A DNA stretch of 58,883 nucleotides from Bacteroidota bacterium (GTDB lineage: Bacteria; Bacteroidota; Bacteroidia; Chitinophagales; Chitinophagaceae): positions 1-58,883 of the forward strand of contig JAUZOA010000025.1 of assembly GCA_030706685.1 (NCBI GenBank), given 5' to 3'. Positions 16,343 to 25,268 of this stretch are shown here, piece after piece; position 1 is the first letter of the stretch, and every line of letters starts with the position of its first letter. Below the pieces are notes generated by a model that saw only the letters and a program-made list of their open reading frames with translations, was not told the DNA's origin and did no database searches. A program made the position numbers and the translations under genes.

Positions 16343-18067
16343 TTATAAATTTCCTTTTTTCATTTCTTCTACAGCATGATTAACGGCTCTTGCTGTAAGC
16401 GACATGTATAAAATAGAAGGGCTTTGATTCCCCGTGCTCGTCATGCAGGCGCCATCGGTGACAAATACGTTTTTACATCGGTGCATTTGGTTCCATTCAT
16501 TCAACAAAGACGTTTTCGGATCACGCCCCATTCTCACGCCCCCCATTTCATGTATATCTAACCCGGGGGCCTGGTGGTTATCGTATTCATAAGTAATAGT
16601 AGCACCGGCCGCTTCGAGCATCGCTTTGCCTTGCGCCAGGAAATCTTTTACCATTTTATCATCATTATCATCATACCCTACCGAGGTGATCAGTTGAGGG
16701 ATGCCCCATTGATCTTTCTTATCCTTGCTTAACCTGACATGATTAGCTTCTTTCGGAATAGTTTCCCCCTGCATGTACATATAGGCCGTCCAGCCTCCCG
16801 GTTCGCTGATTGCCTTTTTAAAATCAGCGCCAATCGTTGGCTGTATCCCCCGCTCGCTGGTCGTTTCACGGGATGCCCCGGAAAATATTACATACCCGCC
16901 TACGAAATCTGTATCCTGTTTGTGTACGTTTCTGAAATTGGGGATAATGCATTCAGCAGGTTTTCTTACTTTATAATATTTATCGCGGTATCCTTCAAAC
17001 GTACCGCCGGTACCAGCCCTGTAATTATGATGACAAATATATTTTCCCAATAAACCATTATCATTGCCTAACCCGGCCGGAAAACGATTGGATACGGAGT
17101 TTAGCAGAATTAAATTACTGTTTAGGGCAGATGCATTGACAAAAATAATATTGGCAAAATATTCAGTTGCCTTCATGGTATTGGCATCAATTACTCTTAT
17201 ACCGGTTGCCTTCCCTTTCTTTTCATCATAAATGACTGAATGTACAACGGCAAAAGGTTGTACGGTGAGATTCCCTGTCTGCTTTGCCCAGGGCAGTGTT
17301 GAAGTAACCGAACTGAAGTAGCCTCCAAAAGGACAGCCTCTCATACAAAGGTTCCTGTTGAGGCAATAACGGCCTTGTTTTTTTTGTATTTCGCCGGGTT
17401 CCGTAACATGTGCCCAGCGACCCGACACATAATATCTTTTAAACTTATCCCACAACACTTCTTTCAAATGTTGTTCAACACAATTCAATTCATAACCCGG
17501 CAAAAATTCCCCATCGGGCATAGATTCGATATCTTCTTTAGTACCGCATACGCCAATAAATTTTTCTACATGACTATACCAGGGCGCAATATCATTGTAC
17601 CGGATAGGCCAGTCAATGCCATAACCATAACGTTGCGGTGCTGTAAAATCAAATTCACTCCACCTGGCGCAGGCCCGGCCCCAAATAAGGGATTTACCTC
17701 CAACCTGGTAGCCTCTTATCCAGTTAAATGGTTTTTCCTGTATATAAGGATGATCTTTATCTTTTACAAAAAAATGAGCTGTGTCTTCTCCATAGCCGGC
17801 CGCTTGTGATATCAGGGAATTCTCTTCCCTGAGCTTCTTTGTAATGGAACCCCGGTGTTCAAATTCCCATGGCGCTTTATTCATCGTGGGATAATCCTTA
17901 ATATGCTCGATATTTCTTCCGCGCTCCAGTACTAATGTTTTTAACCCTTTTTCGCAAAGCTCCTTGGCTGCCCAGCCACCACTGATGCCGCTTCCAATCA
18001 CGATTGCGTCATAAGTGTTTATCTCTTTGCCCCTGGCATTGATATTTACCTGTAAAGTATCCGGCAT
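16343..18067 (-). CDS. GMC-family FAD oxidoreductase (possible glucoside 3-dehydrogenase)
   Basis: The 574-residue protein has the FAD-binding motif AIVIGSGISGGWAAKELCEKG near residue 20 and the GMC C-terminal motif HEMGGVRMGRDP, then STGNQSPSILYM. It lacks an export signal, consistent with transport by the Tat-signal small subunit encoded next. The cysteine-containing stretch NRNLCMRGCPFGG is typical of the gluconate/glucoside dehydrogenase branch. Glucoside 3-dehydrogenases use this two-part arrangement with a cytochrome c; that activity is an inference, and sorbose or gluconate dehydrogenase remain possible. No cytochrome gene is adjacent. Confidence 0.87.
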   Translation of the reverse strand: MPDTLQVNINARGKEINTYDAIVIGSGISGGWAAKELCEKGLKTLVLERGRNIEHIKDYPTMNKAPWEFEHRGSITKKLREENSLISQAAGYGEDTAHFFVKDKDHPYIQEKPFNWIRGYQVGGKSLIWGRACARWSEFDFTAPQRYGYGIDWPIRYNDIAPWYSHVEKFIGVCGTKEDIESMPDGEFLPGYELNCVEQHLKEVLWDKFKRYYVSGRWAHVTEPGEIQKKQGRYCLNRNLCMRGCPFGGYFSSVTSTLPWAKQTGNLTVQPFAVVHSVIYDEKKGKATGIRVIDANTMKATEYFANIIFVNASALNSNLILLNSVSNRFPAGLGNDNGLLGKYICHHNYRAGTGGTFEGYRDKYYKVRKPAECIIPNFRNVHKQDTDFVGGYVIFSGASRETTSERGIQPTIGADFKKAISEPGGWTAYMYMQGETIPKEANHVRLSKDKKDQWGIPQLITSVGYDDNDDKMVKDFLAQGKAMLEAAGATITYEYDNHQAPGLDIHEMGGVRMGRDPKTSLLNEWNQMHRCKNVFVTDGACMTSTGNQSPSILYMSLTARAVNHAVEEMKKGNL

Positions 18068-18104
18068 GTTGAGTGTTTTTTATTGAATAATATAGATTGA
18101 TCAT

Positions 18105-18196
18105 GTACGATGTCAGATGTACGATGTACGCCAGTCCTAAAATTTAAGGACTTTTCATTTTTCAGGCTGTCGTACATCGTACATCTGACATCGTAC
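18105..18196. repeat. 26-bp perfect inverted repeat with nested hairpin
   Basis: The left arm at 18105-18130 is the exact reverse complement of 18171-18196. The 40-base spacer holds a second pair, AGTCCT/AGGACT, at about 18133-18152. The arms contain repeated GTACGATG. The element starts two bases after the phyH stop codon and fills most of the phyH-GMC gap, so it would fold in the operon mRNA. No transposase or target duplication is seen. Confidence 0.85.
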
Positions 18197-18197
18197 T

Positions 18198-19025
18198 TTA
18201 TTTCAGTGCCTCATCTTTTTCTTTTTCTAAAAAATTCGCTTCATCGGTAATTTCCTCTGTTCTCCATTCCAGCAAGGCCTCATCGGGAACTTTTAACAAA
18301 GGAATAGTGCTTGACTTCGAAGGCTCATTATAAGGAACATTCGCACTACGGTTGTAGACCGATATCAGCGACCATCTTGGCTTATCTGATAAATTGGCTT
18401 CAGAACGATGAAGCAGGTTGGGATGAAAGATCAGGGCATCCCCGGCTTTCAGTTCTACATACACCAGCTCCATTGTTTTCAATGCAAGGTCCACGTAATG
18501 TTGTGAAGCGCCTACCTGCTCACCGGCAAAGCCATGTTCGATGCGTCCCATCTTGTGTGATCCTTTGATAACCTGCAAACACCCGTTTTCTTTATTCGCT
18601 TCCGTAATGGCTACCATGATGGATATCATTTGGTCGGGAAACAGGAATTCATTTTTATACCAATAACCATAGTCCTGGTGCCATTCCCAGGCACCGCCGA
18701 CCCTTGGCTCTTTTTGCATCAACTTACTGTGAAAATGGCAAACCGCGCTTTCCCCGTCCATCAGTTTATCGGCTGATTCTACCATCCGGCTGCTTTTTGT
18801 CAGCAATCCATAAGCATCATCACCGGGAGTGTACCAAAGGGTCAGCTTTGTTTTTTTTCCTGACTGGTCATTGAGATCAAAAGCATGTTTTTGAAGTGTG
18901 CTGTCACCGGTGGCTATACTATAGAGTTTTTTGATTTCTTTTTCGCTCAAAAAACTATTTATAATAACATACCCATCCATGTGATAATCCACCATCTGCT
19001 TTGCGGTTAATTGAAAGTTGGACAT
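18198..19025 (-). CDS. Phytanoyl-CoA dioxygenase (PhyH) family protein
   Basis: The 275-residue protein has the Fe(II)/2-oxoglutarate dioxygenase core. EWHQDYGYW supplies His and Asp ligands, LLHRSEAN supplies the distal His, and the following RWSLISVYN supplies an arginine for 2-oxoglutarate. PhyH-type proteins hydroxylate many small molecules. Here it sits inside a glycan locus, between a Gfo/Idh oxidoreductase and the GMC dehydrogenase, so a sugar-derived substrate is possible but not shown. No signal peptide is seen; the product is cytosolic. The stop is followed immediately by the 26-bp inverted repeat. Confidence 0.87.
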   Translation of the reverse strand: MSNFQLTAKQMVDYHMDGYVIINSFLSEKEIKKLYSIATGDSTLQKHAFDLNDQSGKKTKLTLWYTPGDDAYGLLTKSSRMVESADKLMDGESAVCHFHSKLMQKEPRVGGAWEWHQDYGYWYKNEFLFPDQMISIMVAITEANKENGCLQVIKGSHKMGRIEHGFAGEQVGASQHYVDLALKTMELVYVELKAGDALIFHPNLLHRSEANLSDKPRWSLISVYNRSANVPYNEPSKSSTIPLLKVPDEALLEWRTEEITDEANFLEKEKDEALK

Positions 19026-19037
19026 ACTATAAAATTT

Positions 19038-19072
19038 ACCCCAAACCCTAAAGGGGCTTTAGAAACCTCTTT
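19038..19072. repeat. CCTAAAGGGG dispersed element, copy 1
   Basis: The stretch runs CCCCAAACCCTAAAGGGG then CTTTAGAAACCTCTT. It matches 43595-43631 (the end of paaA) at nearly every position; the differences are one missing C and a few substitutions near the end. It lies in the gap between phyH and the upstream Gfo/Idh gene and pairs with the inverted copy at 19129-19146 to make an 18-bp near-perfect stem. Confidence 0.8.
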
Positions 19073-19123
19073 ATGATCCGGGCTGGTTTGAAAATAATTT
19101 TCTGAAAAGAGCTTGTTGTTTCT

Positions 19124-19148
19124 TTATTCCCCTTTAGGGGTTGGGGGT
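19124..19148 (-). repeat. CCTAAAGGGG dispersed element, copy 2, forms a gene end
   Basis: On the minus strand this reads ACCCCCAACCCCTAAAGGGG followed by AATAA. It encodes the last residues (PPTPKGE) and the stop of the Gfo/Idh protein. It is inverted relative to copy 1 at 19038-19072. The coding frame (P-x-T-P-K-G) is the same as in the paaA copy. Confidence 0.8.
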
Positions 19149-20314
19149 ATCATCGGCCATTTAAATTTACTTTGCAATTTCACCTTCATTCCTGTCGCCG
19201 AAGACTTTCTTGCCCCTTCTATGATCTCCAGTACATGCAATGCATGCTCTGCATTAATGCGCGGCTCAATACCTTTTACCAATGCTTCGCCAATTTTGGT
19301 AGCACCTTCCTGCCATTGATACCCCTCGCTGTCCTGCTGGTACAATTTAGCCGGCTCTGTCCAGGAGTTATCCAAATACACACCATTAGTTTCCCAGTCA
19401 TATCCAATCAGGCGCAGGTTACCCTGGTCGCCATATATCTGTATGGAATGCAGGCTTTGTCCTTTCGCTTCATGCCCATGCGGATCAAAATAATTGAACC
19501 CGCACATTACATGCGATATTACATTATTGTCATGTTCCAATAGCAGGTGTGCATTGTCTTCCGCTTCTACTTTTATTTTCCCTTTATCATCCACGGTTCT
19601 TTCGGGATTCACAATACTCAGCATAGCCATCACACTTTTTGCAGGACCAAGTAAACCAGTGAGTGTAGCCATATTATATACGCCAAGATCAGGCATGCTG
19701 CCCCCGCCCTTTTCATAAAAGAAAGCGCTCCAGGTCGGACCAGTATGTCCATACTGCCCATGTGCGCTTGCAACACGACCCAGTTTGCCTTCCTGTATGC
19801 ATTTACTCATAAAAGCAAATTGGGGGCTATTCACTACAGCCGGCGCACCCCAGATGCGAAGACCTTTACTTTTTGCCAGGTCCAGCAATGCCTTGCCTTC
19901 CGCATATGTATTGGCCATCGGCTTTTCACTCCATACATGTTTACCGGCATTTAAAGCTATTTTATTCAATTCTCCGTGCACCTGCATGTCCGTAATTGTT
20001 ATCATCATATCAAATGGCGGACCGCCAAGCATTTTATCAATATGCGGGTAAGTGCCCACGGATAAATTGTATTGTTTCGCCTGCGCCAATGCCCTATCAT
20101 ATTTGATATCGCAGAGGCTTACAATCTCGAGCAGGGAAGACGTCTGCAGGTGCGGGATATACCTGTTGCTTACACTCCCGCATCCGATGATGGCAATCCT
20201 TAATTTTTTGTCCGGCCTTTCCGATGCAAAACTTTCCAAAGACGAAAGCAATACAGCTGCACCTGCTGAGGCAGTATATTGCAGAAACTTTTGTCTCGAA
20301 ATAGTATTTGTCAT
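19124..20314 (-). CDS. Gfo/Idh/MocA-family oxidoreductase, exported
   Basis: The 396-residue protein has an N-terminal export segment (SRQKFLQYTASAGAAVLL), resembling a Tat signal with only one of the two arginines. The Rossmann motif is RIAIIGCGSVSNRYIPHL, the family lysine is in SEKPMANTYAEG, and the C-terminal sheet domain has DLGVYNMATLTGLL. Periplasmic Gfo/Idh proteins in Bacteroidota PULs may process keto- or modified glycosides. It is 9 bases downstream of a GH144-like gene. Its last residues IPPTPKGE and its stop codon are provided by a CCTAAAGGGG repeat element, so the native C-terminus has been replaced or extended. Confidence 0.87.
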   Translation of the reverse strand: MTNTISRQKFLQYTASAGAAVLLSSLESFASERPDKKLRIAIIGCGSVSNRYIPHLQTSSLLEIVSLCDIKYDRALAQAKQYNLSVGTYPHIDKMLGGPPFDMMITITDMQVHGELNKIALNAGKHVWSEKPMANTYAEGKALLDLAKSKGLRIWGAPAVVNSPQFAFMSKCIQEGKLGRVASAHGQYGHTGPTWSAFFYEKGGGSMPDLGVYNMATLTGLLGPAKSVMAMLSIVNPERTVDDKGKIKVEAEDNAHLLLEHDNNVISHVMCGFNYFDPHGHEAKGQSLHSIQIYGDQGNLRLIGYDWETNGVYLDNSWTEPAKLYQQDSEGYQWQEGATKIGEALVKGIEPRINAEHALHVLEIIEGARKSSATGMKVKLQSKFKWPMIPPTPKGE

Positions 20315-20323
20315 ATCGTAAGT

Positions 20324-22477
20324 TTATTTTTCTTTTTCCAGTTTCTTCAGCCCATTCCGGATATCCGGTATTTGCATAAACAATTTCCAGATTAACCCGG
20401 TACGGTAATTTTCTATCATCACCGCCATGGGAGCCTGGTTGAGCCCCATATAAATTTCCGAGCACCAGTTATTGGTAAGATCAAATGCATCTTTAAAACC
20501 ATATTCACCCCATAACCATTTACCATAATTGAAATAATAATTCTTCAATGCTTTCATGGACTCCGCTGGTGTATAGGGAAAAGAGCTGATAGCACCTGTT
20601 GGCGTTATCTTTCCATGATCCTGCCAAACCACAGGTTCGTCCGCATAATAAGTATCCGGGCCGTCGCTGGCAGTCAATCCCCAGGCACTATCACCATATC
20701 CTTTAAACTTATTAGGATTCTGTACGCAATAACTGTGATTTATTTTAGCGATATGCTGATTGTTTATAAAATAATTGGTGTACCTGTCTGTGATAAAATG
20801 CGGGTCATAGCCCATGTAAGAATAATGGGTGAAGAATAACGGGCCGCCATCGGATACGCCCACATCCAATTTAATTCCAAAATAAGTATTGCCGTTGGTA
20901 TACATCGATCCTTCCTTTGTTTGTCCCCAGGCGGCCCGGTATTTTTGGCCGGTACTATCCTGGTTAGCCCAGCCGCTGTAATATAGGCGCGCAGGTACTG
21001 AGTGGGTAGGCGATGCAATAGCCAGCAAATAAGTGATCATCGTTTCATTCCATCCTATTAAATTATGATGGATTACCCATCCCTGGTCGGGCGACCAATG
21101 CCAGTATAGAAATTTACTATCAGGCGTTATCCTGAACCAGCTCCATTCTGCTTTTTTCCAGATAGTGGTTATCTTTTCCCTGATTAATTTTTCCTGCGGG
21201 TCGTTGCCGGAGAAGTATTGGCGGGCCGCCAACAGGCCCTGTAGTAAAAAAGATGTTTCAACAATATCGGCGCCATTATCCTTGTTACCAAAAAACGTTT
21301 CGACCTTACCGGTCAGCCCATCTATAAAATGCGGGTACATCCCGTGGAATGTTTCCGCCTTATCTAAAAAATTTACAATATTCACGAAGCGGGCTACCGA
21401 TTCCTGCCGTGTAATAAATTTTCTTTCTGTGCCGGCAATCAGCGCCATTATACCAAAACCGGAAGCACCTGCAGCAATCATGTTCTGCCTGCCTGAGATG
21501 TTTTCCCGGGCCAATCCGCTATTGGATTCTGCCGCTTCCCAATAATAACGGAATGATGCTTCCTGCACCATAGTAAGCAAATCATCATCTGTCATTGACC
21601 TTGTCGCCGCCGCTACAGGCAATGACAAGTTTGTCTCTTCATAATTACCATCCACGAAAGAAATCTTATAAAAGTATTTCTTTCCTGTTTCGCCTGTATA
21701 ATCAGCATAACGATTGATATAAGGCTGTTGTACACCAACTGCCCGGTAATCTTTCCCATCCGCAGAACGATATATTTTCACCCAACGGATATTTTTATCG
21801 GTAATCTTTGCCCATGTAATATCGATATGCATAGCGTAACCGGTGGTTGTTGCTATTACAGGCAATTCGGAAACCGGACCGGCATGATCAGTTGATAAAA
21901 ATGCAATATCATCGATATAAATTGTATGTTCCCTGTTATCCGTACTTTTCTGCCCCGCAAAAACTATCGCGATGATAGTCCACGGTTCATCCGGCTTAAA
22001 ACCTTTTATTGAAGTGGTGGGTATGATCACCCGTTGCCACTCATTAGCTTTCCCGGCGGTAATAGTATATGCGGAAGTAAGGCTGCTGTCTTGTCTCATC
22101 AGCTGAACGGCCGGCAAATCTTGTAGCGATGTATTCGCCGATGCAATAAATATCCAGAAAGATAGGAAGGATGCTTTTTTAAAATGATCCATCCCCCTTA
22201 TTTCGGCGTGGTAAATGGCAGCCTGCCACTTACCATCCGCGGCATTGCGGTACTGTAATTGCAAAGCATTGCCGGGTGTATGCAATATTGTTTCGCTGAC
22301 AGGAAGTTTACCATTGCTGTTTTTTATCCCCGAACTGCCACTGTTTGCCGTACGACTAAAATAATGACTGCCTGCCATTGAGCTGTTGGAGAAAAAACTA
22401 TAATTGTATTCATACTCCTGTGCATAGGACAGAAAGCAGAACAATAAACAATAAACAAGCAATTTGACTCTCAACAT
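20324..22477 (-). CDS. Glucoamylase-fold (PF10091, GH144-like) glycosidase with N-terminal binding domains
   Basis: The 717-residue secreted protein has a signal peptide (LLVYCLLFCFLSYAQ), a CBM-like beta-sandwich to about residue 200, a fibronectin III-like segment to about 290, then the (alpha/alpha)6 catalytic barrel. Family blocks include GASGFGIMALIAG, NGADIVETSFLLQGLLAARQYF, LYWHWSPDQGW and GLTASDGPDTYYADEP. GH144 members characterised in Chitinophaga cleave beta-1,2-glucan. It shares HF(I)DG at the pocket with the next paralogue, unlike the HWMNG pair. It is the last of four paralogues in this operon and the only one with appended binding domains. Confidence 0.87.
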   Translation of the reverse strand: MLRVKLLVYCLLFCFLSYAQEYEYNYSFFSNSSMAGSHYFSRTANSGSSGIKNSNGKLPVSETILHTPGNALQLQYRNAADGKWQAAIYHAEIRGMDHFKKASFLSFWIFIASANTSLQDLPAVQLMRQDSSLTSAYTITAGKANEWQRVIIPTTSIKGFKPDEPWTIIAIVFAGQKSTDNREHTIYIDDIAFLSTDHAGPVSELPVIATTTGYAMHIDITWAKITDKNIRWVKIYRSADGKDYRAVGVQQPYINRYADYTGETGKKYFYKISFVDGNYEETNLSLPVAAATRSMTDDDLLTMVQEASFRYYWEAAESNSGLARENISGRQNMIAAGASGFGIMALIAGTERKFITRQESVARFVNIVNFLDKAETFHGMYPHFIDGLTGKVETFFGNKDNGADIVETSFLLQGLLAARQYFSGNDPQEKLIREKITTIWKKAEWSWFRITPDSKFLYWHWSPDQGWVIHHNLIGWNETMITYLLAIASPTHSVPARLYYSGWANQDSTGQKYRAAWGQTKEGSMYTNGNTYFGIKLDVGVSDGGPLFFTHYSYMGYDPHFITDRYTNYFINNQHIAKINHSYCVQNPNKFKGYGDSAWGLTASDGPDTYYADEPVVWQDHGKITPTGAISSFPYTPAESMKALKNYYFNYGKWLWGEYGFKDAFDLTNNWCSEIYMGLNQAPMAVMIENYRTGLIWKLFMQIPDIRNGLKKLEKEK

Positions 22478-22506
22478 AGATTAATCTTTTACCCCGCTAT
22501 CTATAT

Positions 22507-23934
22507 TCACTTTTTAAAGTAAGGGCTTTCAAAGCCTAACCTCTTTAATCCCTTTTGTATATCCGGTATATTCATGAACAGCTTCCATAATAAACCGCTC
22601 CTGTAATTTTCGATCATCACAACGATCGGTCCCTGGTCAATGGCTAAATGACTTTTCGCATACCAGCTATGATCAATACTAAAGCCATCCACAAACCCGT
22701 ATTTACTCCATATTTTATTTCCCAGCCCATAATAGAAATACCGAAGTGCTTCCATGCTTTCCTTTGGCGTATACGGCATAGAAGAAATAGCGGCGGTGGG
22801 TTGTATTACACCAAGGTCCACTTCAGGACAATGCGCCACATATCCCTTATAACTGTCGCCGGCTGTAAGTCCCCAGCAGGCAGAGCTGTACCCTTTATAT
22901 TTTTTCGGGTTTTCGATGCAATAGGCGCGGTTGATCAATGTATGATTACGTGTCTGTTCTGAATAATCAATGCCCAGAGAATCTTTCAGGCCATTGGGAT
23001 CAATACCCTGGAAAGTGTATTGTTCAAAGAACAACGGGCCTCCTTTATCATAATTGCCTAATGGCAGTTTATAGCCATAATAAGTATTACCGTTTTTGAA
23101 ACCACTACTGCCTGTCCAGCTTCCGTTATAGACTTCTTTTGAAATAGGATGATTCGGCGAAGAAGCTGCGATGATATAAGTGATCAGGCATTCGTTCCAG
23201 CCCCAGATAGGAAAATTCATATCAAAACCATTGTTGGGACTCCAGTGCCAATACAATTTATTTTGGCCATTGGTATGCCAGTTCCAATTGGCGGCACCCC
23301 ACATTTGTTCTATTCTTTTTCGCAGGTATTTTTCGCGGGGCTCATCTTTATTGAAATATTCTTTGGCGCAAAGAAATCCCATCAACAGGTAAGATGTTTC
23401 TACAAGATCTGCCGCGTCATCCAGGCGGTCAAACTTAATGGTCTTGCCTGTTCGTCCATTGATAAAATGCGGATAAATGCCATGATAACAATCCGCATTC
23501 ATCAAAAAGTCGGCGATCTTGATTAACCGGCGAACGGCAGTATCCCGTCCGATCCACCCTCTTTGCACGGCAACAATGGTACTCATGATGCCAAATCCTG
23601 TGCCTCCCATAGCACAGGCATCAGGGCCGAATTTTGTTTTACTGAAATTGGGTTCGTCCCATGCTTCATTGATATAATCCCAGTAATATTCTCCAAGCAC
23701 AGTATTGCTTCGTTCGAGCGCCATGCCACTTACGGGGTGCGCATCATGCCAGAAGAAACGAAAGGTTTGTCTTTGTACTACGTCCAGCAATGCAGAATCA
23801 GAAAGGTTTTTAATGATCCCTACGGGAGGAATCGAATCAAGGTAATAAAGCACATCCCTGCCATTATTTTTTTGGGCAATTGATACAATACTGTAAAAGA
23901 CAGTACCGGTTATGATGATAAATTGGCGAAGCAT
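22507..23934 (-). CDS. Glucoamylase-fold (GH144-like) glycosidase
   Basis: The 475-residue secreted protein has a short signal (FIIITGTVFYSIVSIAQ) and a single (alpha/alpha)6 barrel. Conserved blocks are SDSALLDVVQRQTFRFFWH, GGTGFGIMSTIVAV, DDAADLVETSYLLMGFL, LYWHWSPNNGFDMNFP and PTAAISSMPYTPKESM. Its length is close to that of single-domain GH144 enzymes. It has HFING where two paralogues have HWMNG, so the subsites probably differ. The gaps to the neighbouring paralogues are 29 and 25 bases. Endo-beta-1,2-glucanase activity is a family-level expectation only. Confidence 0.88.
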   Translation of the reverse strand: MLRQFIIITGTVFYSIVSIAQKNNGRDVLYYLDSIPPVGIIKNLSDSALLDVVQRQTFRFFWHDAHPVSGMALERSNTVLGEYYWDYINEAWDEPNFSKTKFGPDACAMGGTGFGIMSTIVAVQRGWIGRDTAVRRLIKIADFLMNADCYHGIYPHFINGRTGKTIKFDRLDDAADLVETSYLLMGFLCAKEYFNKDEPREKYLRKRIEQMWGAANWNWHTNGQNKLYWHWSPNNGFDMNFPIWGWNECLITYIIAASSPNHPISKEVYNGSWTGSSGFKNGNTYYGYKLPLGNYDKGGPLFFEQYTFQGIDPNGLKDSLGIDYSEQTRNHTLINRAYCIENPKKYKGYSSACWGLTAGDSYKGYVAHCPEVDLGVIQPTAAISSMPYTPKESMEALRYFYYGLGNKIWSKYGFVDGFSIDHSWYAKSHLAIDQGPIVVMIENYRSGLLWKLFMNIPDIQKGLKRLGFESPYFKK

Positions 23935-23959
23935 GTTTCATTTTTTATACCGTGTCAAA

Positions 23960-25267
23960 TCATTTTTTGATCCATGGGCTTTCGAAGCCTAATTTTTTTA
24001 AACCTTTCTGTATCTCCGGGCAACTCATGAATAATTTCCACAGCAAACCACTGCGGTAATCTTCAATCATCACTATAATAGGTCCCTGGTCAATGGCTAA
24101 ATGAGATTTCGCATACCAGTTCTTTGTTTCATTGAAAGCATCCGTAAAGCCATATTCGCTCCATATCTTATTGCCAAGGTCATAGTAAAAATGCTTTAGG
24201 GCTTTCATCGAGTATTCGGGTGTATAAGGAAAAGCCGATAAAGCAGCCGTGGGAGTGATCGTTCCGTGATCGTTCGTCGGCGAATGAGCATCATACCCGT
24301 TGTACGTATCGCTCGCCGTCAATCCCCAGCAGTTTTCTCCGTAGCCTTTGAACTTTTTTGGATTATCGAGGCAATAAGCATGGTTAATCAGTGTATGATT
24401 TTTATTTTGCTCCCAGTAATCCGCATAACGGTCTTTCAAACCTCTTGGATCCAAACCCAGGAAAGAATACTGCGAAAAGAAAAGCGGGCCGCCATAATCA
24501 AATCCAAGCGGCAATTTGAAGCCATAAAATTCTTTGCCATTGTTGAAGAAACTGCTCTGGGCCCATCCCCGGTGATAAACCGAAGAACTCACTTCGTATT
24601 TTTCATTTTGCCCCGACGCGGCGAGTACATACATGATAAGACATTCATTGAACCCGCGTACAGGAAAATTCATGGCCCACCCGTTGTTAGGACTCCAGTG
24701 CCAGTACAATACTTCTTCGCCTCCTTTGGTAAACCAATTCCATTCAACATCGTTCCAAATCCAGTTAATACGGTCTCTTAATTCCTCTTCCGTATTATTA
24801 TTGCCGTTAAAATATTGTCTTGCACAAAGCAAGCCCTGCATCAGGTACGAGGTTTCTACCAGGTCCGCACCATCATCTTTACGACTGAACGGGATGGTTT
24901 TCCCGGTGGCGCCATTCATCCAATGAGAAAATGCACCATGATAAGAATCGGCCTTCACTAAAAAACTCACCATCTTCAATAAGAATTTCGCGGCAGTATC
25001 CCTGGTGATCCATTTTCTTTCTGCGGCTACAATAACTGCCATAACCCCGAATCCCGTCCCCCCTGTCGTTACCACCTCATGTCCATATCCAAAATTCTCA
25101 TTGCTTCTTTCCCTTGCCATGTTACTGACTGGATGCGCAAAGTCCCAGAAATAACGGAAAGTCTGTTTTTGAACAAGGTCCAGCAATGCCGAATCGGAAA
25201 GGTCTTTGGCCTGTGAAAACGCTGTCCCGGTCAATAGCATACATGATAAGAGAAAGAATAATTTCAT
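23960..25267 (-). CDS. Glucoamylase-fold (GH144-like) glycosidase
   Basis: The 435-residue protein has a signal peptide ending TGTAFSQ and a single catalytic barrel. TGGTGFGVMAVIVAAERKW, HWMNGATGKTIPFSRKDDG, LYWHWSPNNGWAMNFPVRG and AIDQGPIIVMIEDYRSGLL are the strongest blocks. It is the most compact of the four paralogues. It starts 1 base after the GH16 stop, which indicates tight translational coupling and joint use. Of the four it shares the HWMNG pocket motif with the lipoprotein paralogue at 26116-27786. Confidence 0.88.
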   Translation of the reverse strand: MKLFFLLSCMLLTGTAFSQAKDLSDSALLDLVQKQTFRYFWDFAHPVSNMARERSNENFGYGHEVVTTGGTGFGVMAVIVAAERKWITRDTAAKFLLKMVSFLVKADSYHGAFSHWMNGATGKTIPFSRKDDGADLVETSYLMQGLLCARQYFNGNNNTEEELRDRINWIWNDVEWNWFTKGGEEVLYWHWSPNNGWAMNFPVRGFNECLIMYVLAASGQNEKYEVSSSVYHRGWAQSSFFNNGKEFYGFKLPLGFDYGGPLFFSQYSFLGLDPRGLKDRYADYWEQNKNHTLINHAYCLDNPKKFKGYGENCWGLTASDTYNGYDAHSPTNDHGTITPTAALSAFPYTPEYSMKALKHFYYDLGNKIWSEYGFTDAFNETKNWYAKSHLAIDQGPIIVMIEDYRSGLLWKLFMSCPEIQKGLKKLGFESPWIKK

Positions 25268-25268
25268 C

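Noticed and set aside
18105-18196. Inverted repeat as the ends of an insertion sequence
   Set aside because: The spacer is only 40 bases and has no transposase; no flanking duplication was seen.
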